Assembly: GCA_023420245.1 (NCBI GenBank)
Contig: JAEZWL010000159.1
Span: 1-7,490 of the forward strand
Origin: Bacillota bacterium
Lineage (GTDB): Bacteria; Bacillota; Clostridia; Oscillospirales; Acutalibacteraceae
Length of the DNA: 7,490 nt
Reading direction: 5' to 3'
The position numbers and the translations under genes are program-made. Positions 1-5,551 of the stretch are shown piece after piece. The stretch's first letter is position 1. Every line of letters begins with the position of its first letter. The notes beneath the pieces were generated by a model, which ran no database searches, was not told where the DNA came from, and was given only the letters and a program-made list of their open reading frames with translations.

Positions 1-558
1 GCTGCCGAGCTGAACAACGGCAATGTTGACTGCCTGTGGAACGGGTTCAGCAAGACAGAGGAAAGAGAAAAGGAATTCAACCTGAGCATTCCCTACATGA
101 AGAACAATCAGATTATTCTGGTAAAAACTTCGGATACATACGTCGGTCTTTCCTCCCTAACCGGAAAAACCATTGGTGTGCAGTCGGACTCCTCTGCGGA
201 ATCCGCGCTGAATTCGAATGCCGACTTTAAGAAGTCCTTAAAATCCGTGGTTCAAATCGACGACTATTCCAAAGCGGTTCTGGAGCTGCAAAACGGCACC
301 ATTGACGCGATTGGTATTGATGAAGTGGTTGCCCGCTATTATCTCACCAATAACCCGGGAGCTTACAAGGTTCTGCAAGAAAAAGACGGCAAAGACTCCT
401 CCCTCGCGGTGGAGGACTATGTGATCGGATTCCGCAAGGCAGACAACGCGCTGAAAGAGAAAATCGAAGGCGCCGTGAAGGATATGGCCGCGGACGGAAC
501 CCTGGCGAAAATCTCAGAAAAATGGTTTGATAAGGATGTTACCACGGTAGGCAAATAA
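1..558 (+). CDS. Polar amino-acid ABC transporter substrate-binding protein, 3' part (5' end outside window)
   Basis: Frame 1 is open from the first base to the TAA at 556-558, giving the last 185 residues of a family-3 solute-binding protein (SBP_bac_3, periplasmic-binding-protein fold). These proteins are normally about 250-280 residues, so the signal or lipoprotein segment and the first lobe half are missing to the left. Family hallmarks are visible. The fragment has NGNVDCLWNGF (residues 6-16) followed by TEER (19-22), and SIPYMKNNQIILV at the hinge (29-41). It also has LTGKTIGVQ (53-61) at the start of the second lobe, NGTIDAIGIDE as the ligand-pocket strand, and a C-terminal LKEKIEGAVKDMAADGTLAKISEKWF helix region. 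It captures an amino acid outside the membrane and delivers it to the permease encoded next. The ligand (cystine, glutamine, arginine or other) cannot be told from this fragment. An internal ATG at 97 opens a shorter frame but lies within the conserved fold and is not the start. Confidence 0.93.
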   Translation, partial: AAELNNGNVDCLWNGFSKTEEREKEFNLSIPYMKNNQIILVKTSDTYVGLSSLTGKTIGVQSDSSAESALNSNADFKKSLKSVVQIDDYSKAVLELQNGTIDAIGIDEVVARYYLTNNPGAYKVLQEKDGKDSSLAVEDYVIGFRKADNALKEKIEGAVKDMAADGTLAKISEKWFDKDVTTVGK

Positions 559-616
559 TTCTGGATTGGGTGCAACAGAGTACTAGGGGTAATTGTTCAT
601 TACTTCCGTTAGCTCC

Positions 617-659
617 GGGCATAGAGACGGTCATGCCGTCTCTATGCCTTTGGCTTTTT
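617..659 (+). terminator. Intercistronic hairpin with T-run (partial terminator/attenuator)
   Basis: The arms GCATAGAGACGG (619-630) and CCGTCTCTATGC (636-647) pair perfectly over 12 bp around the loop TCATG. G618-C648 and a G617-U649 wobble extend the stem, and a T-run follows at 655-659. It sits 60 bases after the binding-protein stop and about 84 bases before the permease start. The T-run is offset from the stem base by several nucleotides, which suggests incomplete termination. The inferred role is to stabilise the 3' end of the binding-protein mRNA and reduce read-through into the permease and ATPase genes, a known arrangement in importer operons. Confidence 0.8.
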
Positions 660-728
660 ATGAATTCCCGCGTTTGCTCCGAATTCTTCCGGCGGCAAAT
701 TATAAAGGGATACAAAATTCATTATTTT

Positions 729-733
729 GGAGG
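729..733 (+). promoter_or_regulatory. Ribosome binding site deciding the permease start
   Basis: GGAGG lies 9 bases before the ATG at 743. The same frame stays open back to a TTG at 593, but that extension would run through the terminator hairpin at 617-659 and has no ribosome binding site. The ATG at 743 is therefore the start. Confidence 0.85.
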
Positions 734-742
734 AAAGCACTT

Positions 743-1384
743 ATGAATTATCAGGTGCTGATCACACAGATGCTGGAAGCTACGCTGATGTCGCTGCGTA
801 TCTTTCTTGTCACTCTGATTTTTTCGCTTCCGCTCGGACTGCTGGTTGCTATGGGTCGCAGGACGAAAATAAAAATCATCAACCTTCCGGTAAGATTCTA
901 TATTCTGATCATGCGCGGCACACCGCTGATGCTGCAGCTGCTGTTCATCTTTTACGGCTTTAAGCCAATATTCGGAGTACAGCTTGACCGCGTCCTTTCG
1001 GCCGAGGTCGCCTTTATCCTGAACTACGCCGCATATTTCGCCGAAATTTTTCGCGGAGGCATCGAGGGCATTCCGCGCGGACAGTACGAAGCGGCAAAGG
1101 TACTCGGTCTGACCCGCAGCCAGACCTTTTTCCGTATCATCCTCCCGCAGGTGGTAAAGCACATTATCCCGCCGATGGGCAACGAATTTATCACACTCGT
1201 CAAAGATACCTCCCTCGCGCAGGTTATCGGTGTGGTCGAGCTTTTAAAGATCACATCCAACTGGGTATCCTCTGCGGTTAATATGACGCCGTTTGCGATT
1301 GCGGCCCTGTTCTACCTGGTTATGAACGGAATTGTTACACGCTGTTTTACCGTCGCGGAAAACAAGCTGAATTATTATCGCTAG
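743..1384 (+). CDS. Polar amino-acid ABC transporter permease (HisM/GlnP type)
   Basis: This 213-residue inner-membrane protein has the usual length of His/Glu/Gln/Arg-type permeases. It starts MNYQVLITQM with a first membrane helix at about residues 15-37, then the family motif RGTPLMLQL (58-66), which opens the conserved membrane domain. A further helix follows at about 85-105. The cytoplasmic EAA loop is at 116-135 (EAAKVLGLTRSQTFF then RIILP) with the invariant Gly122; this loop docks on the ATPase. Two more helices lie at about 155-170 and 182-200. It forms the channel, probably as a homodimer since only one permease gene is present. The next gene starts 11 bases after its stop, and that gene's AGGAGG overlaps this TAG, so the two are translationally close. 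Nothing looks truncated. Specificity within the polar amino-acid group is unknown. Confidence 0.93.
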   Translation: MNYQVLITQMLEATLMSLRIFLVTLIFSLPLGLLVAMGRRTKIKIINLPVRFYILIMRGTPLMLQLLFIFYGFKPIFGVQLDRVLSAEVAFILNYAAYFAEIFRGGIEGIPRGQYEAAKVLGLTRSQTFFRIILPQVVKHIIPPMGNEFITLVKDTSLAQVIGVVELLKITSNWVSSAVNMTPFAIAALFYLVMNGIVTRCFTVAENKLNYYR

Positions 1385-1395
1385 GAGGTTGAAGC

Positions 1396-2160
1396 ATGGA
1401 TATTCTGACAGCTAAAAATATCTTTAAAAGCTTTGACGGCGTGGAAGTATTAAAAGGAATTTCCCTCAACGTGACCAAAGGTCAGGTACTGGCGATTATC
1501 GGTCCCTCCGGCTCCGGCAAAAGCACCCTGCTTCGCTGTGTGACTCAGCTGGAAACAGTGGATTCCGGCGAAATCAGTATCTGCGGCGAACAGCTGGTGG
1601 CAAACGACGCAAGCGGAAAGGCCGTGTACTCGGATAAAACTACCTGCGGCAAAATCGGGCTGCATATCGGACTGGTATTCCAGAATTTCAACCTCTTCCC
1701 CCACCTGTCCGTTTTGCGGAATATTACGGAAGCCCCGGTCTGTGTTCTCAAAATGCCGAAGGAAGAAGCGGAAAATACCGCGCGGGAGCTTCTGAAAAAA
1801 ATGGACCTTGCCGACAAGGCGGACGCGTACCCCTGTCAGCTTTCCGGCGGACAGCAGCAGCGGGTTTCCATTGCGCGCGCGCTTGCCATGAACCCCGATA
1901 TTCTTTTCTTCGACGAACCGACCAGCGCGCTCGACCCTGAGCTGACCGGCGAAATACTGAAGGTAATCCGTGAGCTTGCCAGCGAGCATATGACGATGGT
2001 GGTCGTTACGCACGAAATGAAGTTTGCGCGTGATGTCGCGGATCATATCGTATTTATGGATAACGGTGTTATTGTGGAACAGGGCAGCCCGGAGCAGCTT
2101 TTCGGGAACACACAGAACGAAAGGACGAAGACCTTCCTTTCCCGGTTCAACGAGGGATAA
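1396..2160 (+). CDS. Polar amino-acid ABC transporter ATP-binding protein (GlnQ type)
   Basis: This 254-residue cytoplasmic ATPase powers the importer. All nucleotide-binding motifs are present in order: A-loop aromatic near F13, Walker A GPSGSGKST (36-44), Q-loop Q96 in VFQNFNLFPH, signature LSGGQQQR (149-156), Walker B ILFFDEP (169-175) with catalytic E174, D-loop SALD (177-180), and H-loop H206 in VVVTHEM. It is slightly longer than the roughly 240 residues usual for the group. The extra residues fall at about 70-85 (a segment around NDASGKAVYSDKTTCG), between the N-terminal beta sheet and the Q-loop, a place where relatives vary. The start is supported by AGGAGG at 1383-1388, 7 bases upstream and overlapping the permease stop codon. 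It is the last gene of the importer operon and is followed by a strong terminator. The exact substrate is not determined by the ATPase. Confidence 0.95.
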   Translation: MDILTAKNIFKSFDGVEVLKGISLNVTKGQVLAIIGPSGSGKSTLLRCVTQLETVDSGEISICGEQLVANDASGKAVYSDKTTCGKIGLHIGLVFQNFNLFPHLSVLRNITEAPVCVLKMPKEEAENTARELLKKMDLADKADAYPCQLSGGQQQRVSIARALAMNPDILFFDEPTSALDPELTGEILKVIRELASEHMTMVVVTHEMKFARDVADHIVFMDNGVIVEQGSPEQLFGNTQNERTKTFLSRFNEG

Positions 2161-2182
2161 TTGATATTTCAGCATATATCAA
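2161..2182 (+). repeat. Short inverted repeat just after the ATPase stop
   Basis: TTGATAT (2161-2167) and ATATCAA (2176-2182) are perfect 7-bp arms around an 8-base loop. They are AT-rich with no T-run behind, so this is not a terminator by itself. It could be a weak mRNA 3' structure or chance. Confidence 0.3.
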
Positions 2183-2238
2183 CGAAGTTACCTACAGCCT
2201 TTCTCTTCTAATCCAAAAAGTTTTTTAACAGAATAAGT

Positions 2239-2293
2239 ACAGAGCATATCGGTAACCTCCAAAAGGTTTTTCTCCGAATATGCTCTGTTTTTT
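2239..2293 (+). terminator. Rho-independent terminator of the ABC importer operon
   Basis: The arms ACAGAGCATAT (2239-2249) and ATATGCTCTGT (2278-2288) pair over 11 bp. The stem continues with CGG/CCG after a single bulged A2277, and an inner stem AACCT/AGGTT (2254-2258 with 2264-2268) lies at the tip. Six Ts (2288-2293) and then a T-rich stretch follow. It lies about 80 bases after the ATPase stop and is the main end of the importer transcript. Confidence 0.88.
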
Positions 2294-2369
2294 ATCTTTT
2301 CTCCAAGCTCTATTCTCTCTGCCCCAACTTTTATAGTCGATTGCTATTATAGAGCTATGTGAAGATATC

Positions 2370-2404
2370 AGCCCGATGGTATGAAACGGCTTCGGGCTTT
2401 TTTT
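2370..2404 (+). terminator. Second hairpin terminator, in the convergent gap
   Basis: AGCCCGA (2370-2376) pairs with TCGGGCT (2392-2398) across a 15-base loop, and seven Ts run from 2398 to 2404. It is well formed only for the plus strand, because the minus-strand side lacks a clear T-run (it reads TGATATCTTC). It lies 12 bases beyond the stop of the convergent aminopeptidase gene. It probably backs up the first terminator and stops plus-strand read-through into that gene. It may also weakly end the aminopeptidase mRNA. Confidence 0.75.
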
Positions 2405-2416
2405 CTGCGCTGTGAT

Positions 2417-4207
2417 TTATCTGCTGATGGCTTTGGTGTGCTTTCTGAGCCACTTCAGCTCGCTGCCGGAGAGATGCGGAGCAAGCCTCTCATAAACCAG
2501 CGTATGATAGTCATTCAGCCATTCAATTTCATCACTGGTCATCAAGGCGGTAAGCAGCCCTTTGGTATCGATGGGAAAATACGTGAGCGGTTCAAATTTC
2601 AGAAACTGACCGTATTCGTTGCGACAGGCTTCCTTGACCAGCATTATGTTTTCCGTACGGATGCCGTGATGCCCCTCCTCGTAAATTCCCGGTTCATTGG
2701 TAATGGTCATACCCTTTTTAAAAACAGTATTCCCTTTGATGCTTAACCGCTGCGGTCCTTCGTGAACCCCGCTGAACATGCCGACGCCATGACCCGTGCC
2801 GCAGCGGTAATCAATCCCGTGCTTCCACACCTGCTGGCGGGCGAGAATATCCAGATTGCCGCCGGTGCAGCCCTCCAGAAAAACCGCGCTTGCAAGGGCA
2901 ATGTGCGCCTTTAGCACATAGGTATAATGCTCCTGCTCCTCGCGGGTAAGAGACCCCATTACAAAGGTGCGGGTGATATCGGTCGTTCCCTCGAGGTACT
3001 GCCCGCCGGAATCGATGAGCAGGAGCCCTTTTTCACGGATGACCGCGCAGGAATCCGGCCTCGGGCTGTAATGCATCATTGCGGCATTGGAACCGAAAGC
3101 GGCGATGGTGTCAAAGCTCTCGCCCATATTATGCGGCTGTTTGGCGCGGCATTCCCGGAGCATCTCGCAAACAGTGCATTCCGTCACCTTTTCGCCCCTT
3201 TCGAGCTTCTCCTCAAACTGCACGCAGAATTCCGTCATCGCACATCCGTCCAGAATATGTGCCTGCCTGATATTTTGTATTTCGACATCGTTCTTGACGC
3301 CTTTCAGCGCGGTCACGATGTCGCCGCCCTCTTTTACCGTCACAAAAGGATTCTGCCTCAGAATGCGGTATAAGCTGTAATTTATTGCAGAAGAATCAAC
3401 AAGGAATGTCATTTCGGTATTGATTTTTCTCATGGATTCCTCGATTTCTCCGTACGGCTTTACAGTAACGCCGTTGTCCTTCAGATCATCCATTACCTCG
3501 GCGGAAACCCGTTCGGCATTGATGAACAGAAGGGCGGAGCTTCCGGTGACAAGGGCGTAGGAAACCGCAAGAGGATTATAGGCGATATCGCCGGCGCGGA
3601 TATTCATGAGCCAGGCGACACAGTCCAGCTTCGTAAAAACCTGGGCGTCCGCCTTTCGTCTTTTCAGCTCGGCGCGCACCTGCTCCAGTTTTTCGCGGCA
3701 GGTAAATCCGGCATATTTCACATCATGAAGAAAAACCTCGCTGGCAGGCATTTCCGGTCGGTTCTCCCAGATATCACCGATGAGATCAACCGTTTCAAAT
3801 TTTAAATGCTTCTCAGCGAACGCTTCTGCCATATCCTTCACGCCAGCGGCAGAAAGCAGCCTTCCGTCAAACGCGACCGTGTCTCCGTCGTTTAATTTAC
3901 TTCTGATAAATTCAAGATAAGTGGGAACCTCCCTTACGCCCATTCGGAACAGCTTGATTTCACTGCCTTGTAGCTGGTTTGCCGCCTGAATAAAGTACCT
4001 GCCGTCCGTCCAAAGACCGCTTTCGGTTTCAGTGACCACCAAGGTACCGGCGGAACCGGTAAAGCCGGAAAAATAGCTTCTGGCCATCCAATGCTCCGGC
4101 AAATACTCGCTCATATGAGGATCAGAGGACGGAATGATATATGCCTGGACCCCGTTTTCTTTCATTTTGCCGCGCAGGGTAGCCAGTTTTTCATTTACGC
4201 TAATCAT
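2417..4207 (-). CDS. Xaa-Pro aminopeptidase (aminopeptidase P, M24B family, three-domain form)
   Basis: This 596-residue, probably cytoplasmic metallopeptidase removes the N-terminal residue when proline is second. It has the long architecture shared with eukaryotic XPNPEP1: two creatinase-N-like domains (about 5-145 and 160-305), the catalytic pita-bread domain (about 310-530), and a short C-terminal M24_C segment (about 535-596). The N terminus contains SSDPHMSEYLPEHW and FTGSAGTLVVT, typical of the group. The five metal ligands are visible: D399 (LLIDSGG), D410 (GTTDITRTF), H473 (GTGHGVG), E505 (TNEPGIY) and E519 (GIRTEN). H379 (MMHYSPR) and H482 (SGVHEG) match the proton-shuttling and substrate histidines of the family. 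The enzyme therefore looks intact and probably binds two Mn2+. The start is supported by AAGGAG at 4217-4222, 9 bases away. It is transcribed alone from the promoter at 4299-4327, convergent with the amino-acid importer. The likely role is recycling of proline-containing peptides. Confidence 0.95.
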   Translation of the reverse strand: MISVNEKLATLRGKMKENGVQAYIIPSSDPHMSEYLPEHWMARSYFSGFTGSAGTLVVTETESGLWTDGRYFIQAANQLQGSEIKLFRMGVREVPTYLEFIRSKLNDGDTVAFDGRLLSAAGVKDMAEAFAEKHLKFETVDLIGDIWENRPEMPASEVFLHDVKYAGFTCREKLEQVRAELKRRKADAQVFTKLDCVAWLMNIRAGDIAYNPLAVSYALVTGSSALLFINAERVSAEVMDDLKDNGVTVKPYGEIEESMRKINTEMTFLVDSSAINYSLYRILRQNPFVTVKEGGDIVTALKGVKNDVEIQNIRQAHILDGCAMTEFCVQFEEKLERGEKVTECTVCEMLRECRAKQPHNMGESFDTIAAFGSNAAMMHYSPRPDSCAVIREKGLLLIDSGGQYLEGTTDITRTFVMGSLTREEQEHYTYVLKAHIALASAVFLEGCTGGNLDILARQQVWKHGIDYRCGTGHGVGMFSGVHEGPQRLSIKGNTVFKKGMTITNEPGIYEEGHHGIRTENIMLVKEACRNEYGQFLKFEPLTYFPIDTKGLLTALMTSDEIEWLNDYHTLVYERLAPHLSGSELKWLRKHTKAISR

Positions 4208-4247
4208 CGTTTAACACTCCTTCTGTTTTTCTATGACCATTTGCCGG

Positions 4248-4270
4248 CTTGTTCCTCTGTTAGGAACAAG
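4248..4270. repeat. Inverted repeat in the aminopeptidase leader (candidate operator or mRNA hairpin)
   Basis: CTTGTTCCT (4248-4256) and AGGAACAAG (4262-4270) are perfect 9-bp arms around CTGTT. The element begins about 20 bases downstream of the expected transcription start on the minus strand and ends 25 bases before the AAGGAG site. No T-run follows on either strand, so it is not a terminator. A repressor site blocking elongation, or a 5' mRNA stabilising hairpin, both fit. Confidence 0.55.
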
Positions 4271-4298
4271 AATCGGTATAAAAAGCAAACATTAAAAA

Positions 4299-4327
4299 TG
4301 TATAGGCTTTATCTGTGCTAAAGTCAA
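4299..4327 (-). promoter_or_regulatory. Sigma-A-type promoter of the aminopeptidase gene
   Basis: On the minus strand, TTGACT (-35, 4322-4327) and TATACA (-10, 4299-4304) are separated by exactly 17 bases. Both are one mismatch from consensus. Transcription would start near 4292, leaving a leader of about 85 bases before the ATG at 4207. Confidence 0.8.
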
Positions 4328-4433
4328 TAATTTATACAGTTCAGAGTAGGAACAGTTCGTATTATATAGGTTATATAAGTTACTTAAGATAACTATGGTG
4401 ATATGAAAATATTTTTATTGGTCATTATTATAC

Positions 4434-4461
4434 TTGACATTCGTAATTAAGAATGTAAGAT
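4434..4461 (+). promoter_or_regulatory. Likely promoter of the 149-residue membrane protein gene
   Basis: A perfect -35 TTGACA (4434-4439) is followed after 16 bases by TAAGAT (4456-4461), which matches four of six -10 positions. TATACT at 4461-4466 is a better hexamer but would need a 21-base spacer. The start site would lie near 4468-4474, so the leader is about 130 bases. The spacer is filled by a palindrome listed separately. Confidence 0.6.
4437..4456. promoter_or_regulatory. 20-bp near-palindrome between -35 and -10 (candidate operator)
   Basis: ACATTC (4437-4442) and GAATGT (4451-4456) flank the palindromic core TAATTA (4444-4449). Only the pair 4443/4450 breaks the symmetry. The element overlaps the last bases of the -35 box and reaches the first base of the -10, the classic place for a dimeric repressor. 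The size fits MarR or TetR family sites. Which protein would bind is unknown. Confidence 0.5.
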
Positions 4462-4480
4462 ATACTATAACAATTGGAAA

Positions 4481-4528
4481 AAGATGGAAATATCCTGCGA
4501 CACAAATTTCTAAAAGCTCAGCCATCTT
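4481..4528 (+). repeat. Inverted repeat in the leader of the 149-residue protein gene
   Basis: AAGATGG (4481-4487) and CCATCTT (4522-4528) are perfect 7-bp arms separated by 34 bases, placed early in the predicted leader transcript. They could close a structured leader element. I do not recognise a known riboswitch core inside, and chance is possible. Confidence 0.3.
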
Positions 4529-4599
4529 GAATACTTAATGTTATTTGGTCTGTGAAAGTTGGTGATATTCTTAAAATACCTTGAAAGGAGCAATCGCAT

Positions 4600-5049
4600 A
4601 TGACCGCGAAAGAAAAAGTAGTGAAAAGGCTTTTCATTACTTTGATTATTATTATTGCGATTCCAATTGGATTGTATATTGCCGGTAACTGTTATTATAC
4701 ACCAGCAAGAATATACGAGATGTACTGGAATATAAATCTTCCGAATGATATTAAAGAAAAATACAATGCTGAGACACCGCCAGATTTTCATGGAGATGGT
4801 TCGCGTTACACTGTTTTTCAATTAAATGAATTAAATCCGCCGTTTTTAATAGGCACATCTATTCAAAAAAATGTTAAAACAGAAAATGAAATTCTGTCGA
4901 TTCTTAATATACTAGGGGCAGAAAAAAATTGGTATCCTGATTTCTCTCATGGGTATAAGTGGAAAAAGTTAACTCAACATGATGATTATTTATATATAAT
5001 ATATGATCCAAAATCATCGTTGGTCTATTTTATTCAAGATACTACTTGA
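4600..5049 (+). CDS. Unrecognised membrane-anchored protein, 149 residues
   Basis: I do not recognise a family. The protein begins MTAKEKVVKR, a positively charged cytoplasmic end, followed by one hydrophobic helix (residues 11-29, LFITLIIIIAIPIGLYIAG). The remaining roughly 120 residues should lie outside the membrane. C31 follows the helix, but N30 before it breaks the lipobox rule, so a membrane anchor is more likely than a lipoprotein. The outer part is soluble-looking, rich in aromatic residues and Asn/Asp, with no obvious catalytic motif. It ends in alternating strands (DDYLYIIYDPKSSLVYFIQD, 128-147), which suggests a small beta-rich fold. The start is supported by AAGGAG at 4585-4590, 9 bases before the ATG. 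Codons are AT-rich (many ATA, TTA, AAT), unlike the flanking metabolic genes, which hints at recent acquisition. It appears monocistronic apart from the degraded small frames downstream. Single-helix proteins of this size can be immunity or envelope-stress proteins, but nothing here proves that. Confidence 0.75.
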   Translation: MTAKEKVVKRLFITLIIIIAIPIGLYIAGNCYYTPARIYEMYWNINLPNDIKEKYNAETPPDFHGDGSRYTVFQLNELNPPFLIGTSIQKNVKTENEILSILNILGAEKNWYPDFSHGYKWKKLTQHDDYLYIIYDPKSSLVYFIQDTT

Positions 5050-5101
5050 AATCAACATCTAATGAAAGCTAGTTTTATAAATCAAAAAGAGGTGTTTTTG
5101 T

Positions 5102-5161
5102 ACTTATATCCTTATTAGGTTATTGTTGTTGCTGATTATTGGATGGATTTTTAAGATTTGA
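5102..5161 (+). pseudogene. Short hydrophobic reading frame without a start (possible remnant)
   Basis: The frame ending in TGA at 5159-5161 encodes TYILIRLLLLLIIGWIFKI, a near-perfect single membrane helix. A ribosome-binding-like AAAGAGGTG lies at 5086-5094, but no ATG, GTG or TTG sits in this frame at a workable distance; upstream codons are TGT TTT TGT. It may be the decayed end of a larger gene, a tiny membrane peptide that lost its start, or chance in AT-rich DNA. Confidence 0.25.
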
Positions 5162-5174
5162 AAGAAGGATTTTC

Positions 5175-5311
5175 ATAAAAAAATAGTAAAATCATTTTTG
5201 AGCACTTTATTGGTTATCTCTTTGTTAGGTTCAAATATTTCTGCATTTGCAGCAGAGACAGCTAACAATAATATTGTCACAAAAGAACAGGTAATTCATC
5301 CAATAATTTAG
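5175..5311 (+). pseudogene. Signal-peptide reading frame with a lost start codon
   Basis: After a good ribosome binding site (AAGAAGGA, 5162-5169) and a 5-base spacer, the sequence reads AT followed by seven As, where ATG plus seven As would give a normal start. Adding that single G opens a 45-codon frame beginning MKKIVKSFLSTLLVISLL and ending at the TAG of 5309-5311. It has a basic N terminus (K2, K3, K6), a hydrophobic core (8-19), and an Ala-Phe-Ala cleavage site at 24-26, followed by a short polar tail (AETANNNIVTKEQVIHPII). In the given sequence there is no ATG, GTG or TTG in a usable position, so it looks inactivated. The tail is too short for a normal secreted enzyme. It could be a gene with most of its body deleted, or a small exported signalling-type peptide. 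A G deletion by sequencing error is also possible. Confidence 0.5.
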
Positions 5312-5343
5312 TCTCCGAATTTAAGGAAATTCGGAGACTTTTT
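5310..5343 (+). terminator. Rho-independent terminator beginning inside the remnant's stop codon
   Basis: AGTCTCCGAATTT (5310-5322) pairs perfectly over 13 bp with AAATTCGGAGACT (5327-5339) around the tetraloop AAGG. Ts run from 5339 to 5343. The stem begins at the A of the TAG stop (5309-5311), an unusually tight arrangement. It ends plus-strand transcription from the 149-residue gene. No T-run exists on the minus side. Confidence 0.88.
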
Positions 5344-5551
5344 ATATTCTACTTTGTTATATTGTTCATATGTTAAGAAGTGTAAAATGTGTATTTAATA
5401 TGCATGATTGTAATAAAATTGGTAACATTCGAGGGACTATTTTTGCTGAGCCTATATTTTTGTATTTAAACTATAGGTCGTTTGCGCTAAAGCTACAACC
5501 AAAGGTGGTTATCCAGAAATTTAGAACAGCTGCTCTTTTAATTTTCAATAA
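5344..5551. other. AT-rich gap downstream of citrate synthase, no gene seen
   Basis: A 61-codon plus-strand frame starts at 5370, but it has no ribosome binding site and its composition looks random, so I do not call it. A small hairpin AACCA-AAGG-TGGTT and a CAGCTG-centred near-palindrome lie between the end of citrate synthase and the middle of the gap. Neither has the T-run expected of a minus-strand terminator, so the end of the citrate synthase mRNA is not evident. Confidence 0.5.

Larger units (their letters stand above)
4208..4599. other. AT-rich divergent intergenic region with two opposite promoters
   Basis: These 392 bases hold no supportable gene. They contain the leader and promoter of the aminopeptidase (minus strand), an inverted repeat at 4248-4270, a repeated TAGGAACA octamer (4261-4268 and 4347-4354, same orientation), and a plus-strand promoter with a palindrome at 4434-4461. 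A leader of about 130 bases for the 149-residue protein follows. Base composition shifts clearly toward A and T from about 4270 rightward. Confidence 0.6.

Noticed and set aside
559..640. Possible T-box or other riboswitch between binding protein and permease
   Set aside because: GGGTGCAACAG vaguely recalls a T-box sequence, but the true T-box core and the alternative antiterminator pairing are not evident.
593..742. N-terminal extension of the permease from a TTG at 593
   Set aside because: It reads through the hairpin at 617-659, has no ribosome binding site, and encodes residues unlike any permease. The ATG at 743 with GGAGG fits the family length.
1450..2175. 241-codon minus-strand frame opposite the ATPase gene
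   Set aside because: It is an antisense shadow of a strongly supported ABC ATPase, with no recognisable domain.
2381..3380. Plus-strand frames opposite the aminopeptidase gene
   Set aside because: They lie antisense to a complete enzyme with all catalytic residues, have no family resemblance, and the first begins inside a terminator loop.
4510..4821. 103-codon minus-strand frame overlapping the start of the 149-residue gene
   Set aside because: It lacks a convincing ribosome binding site, and its basic, Asn-rich composition looks like translated AT-rich antisense. The plus-strand gene has a clear start signal and membrane helix.
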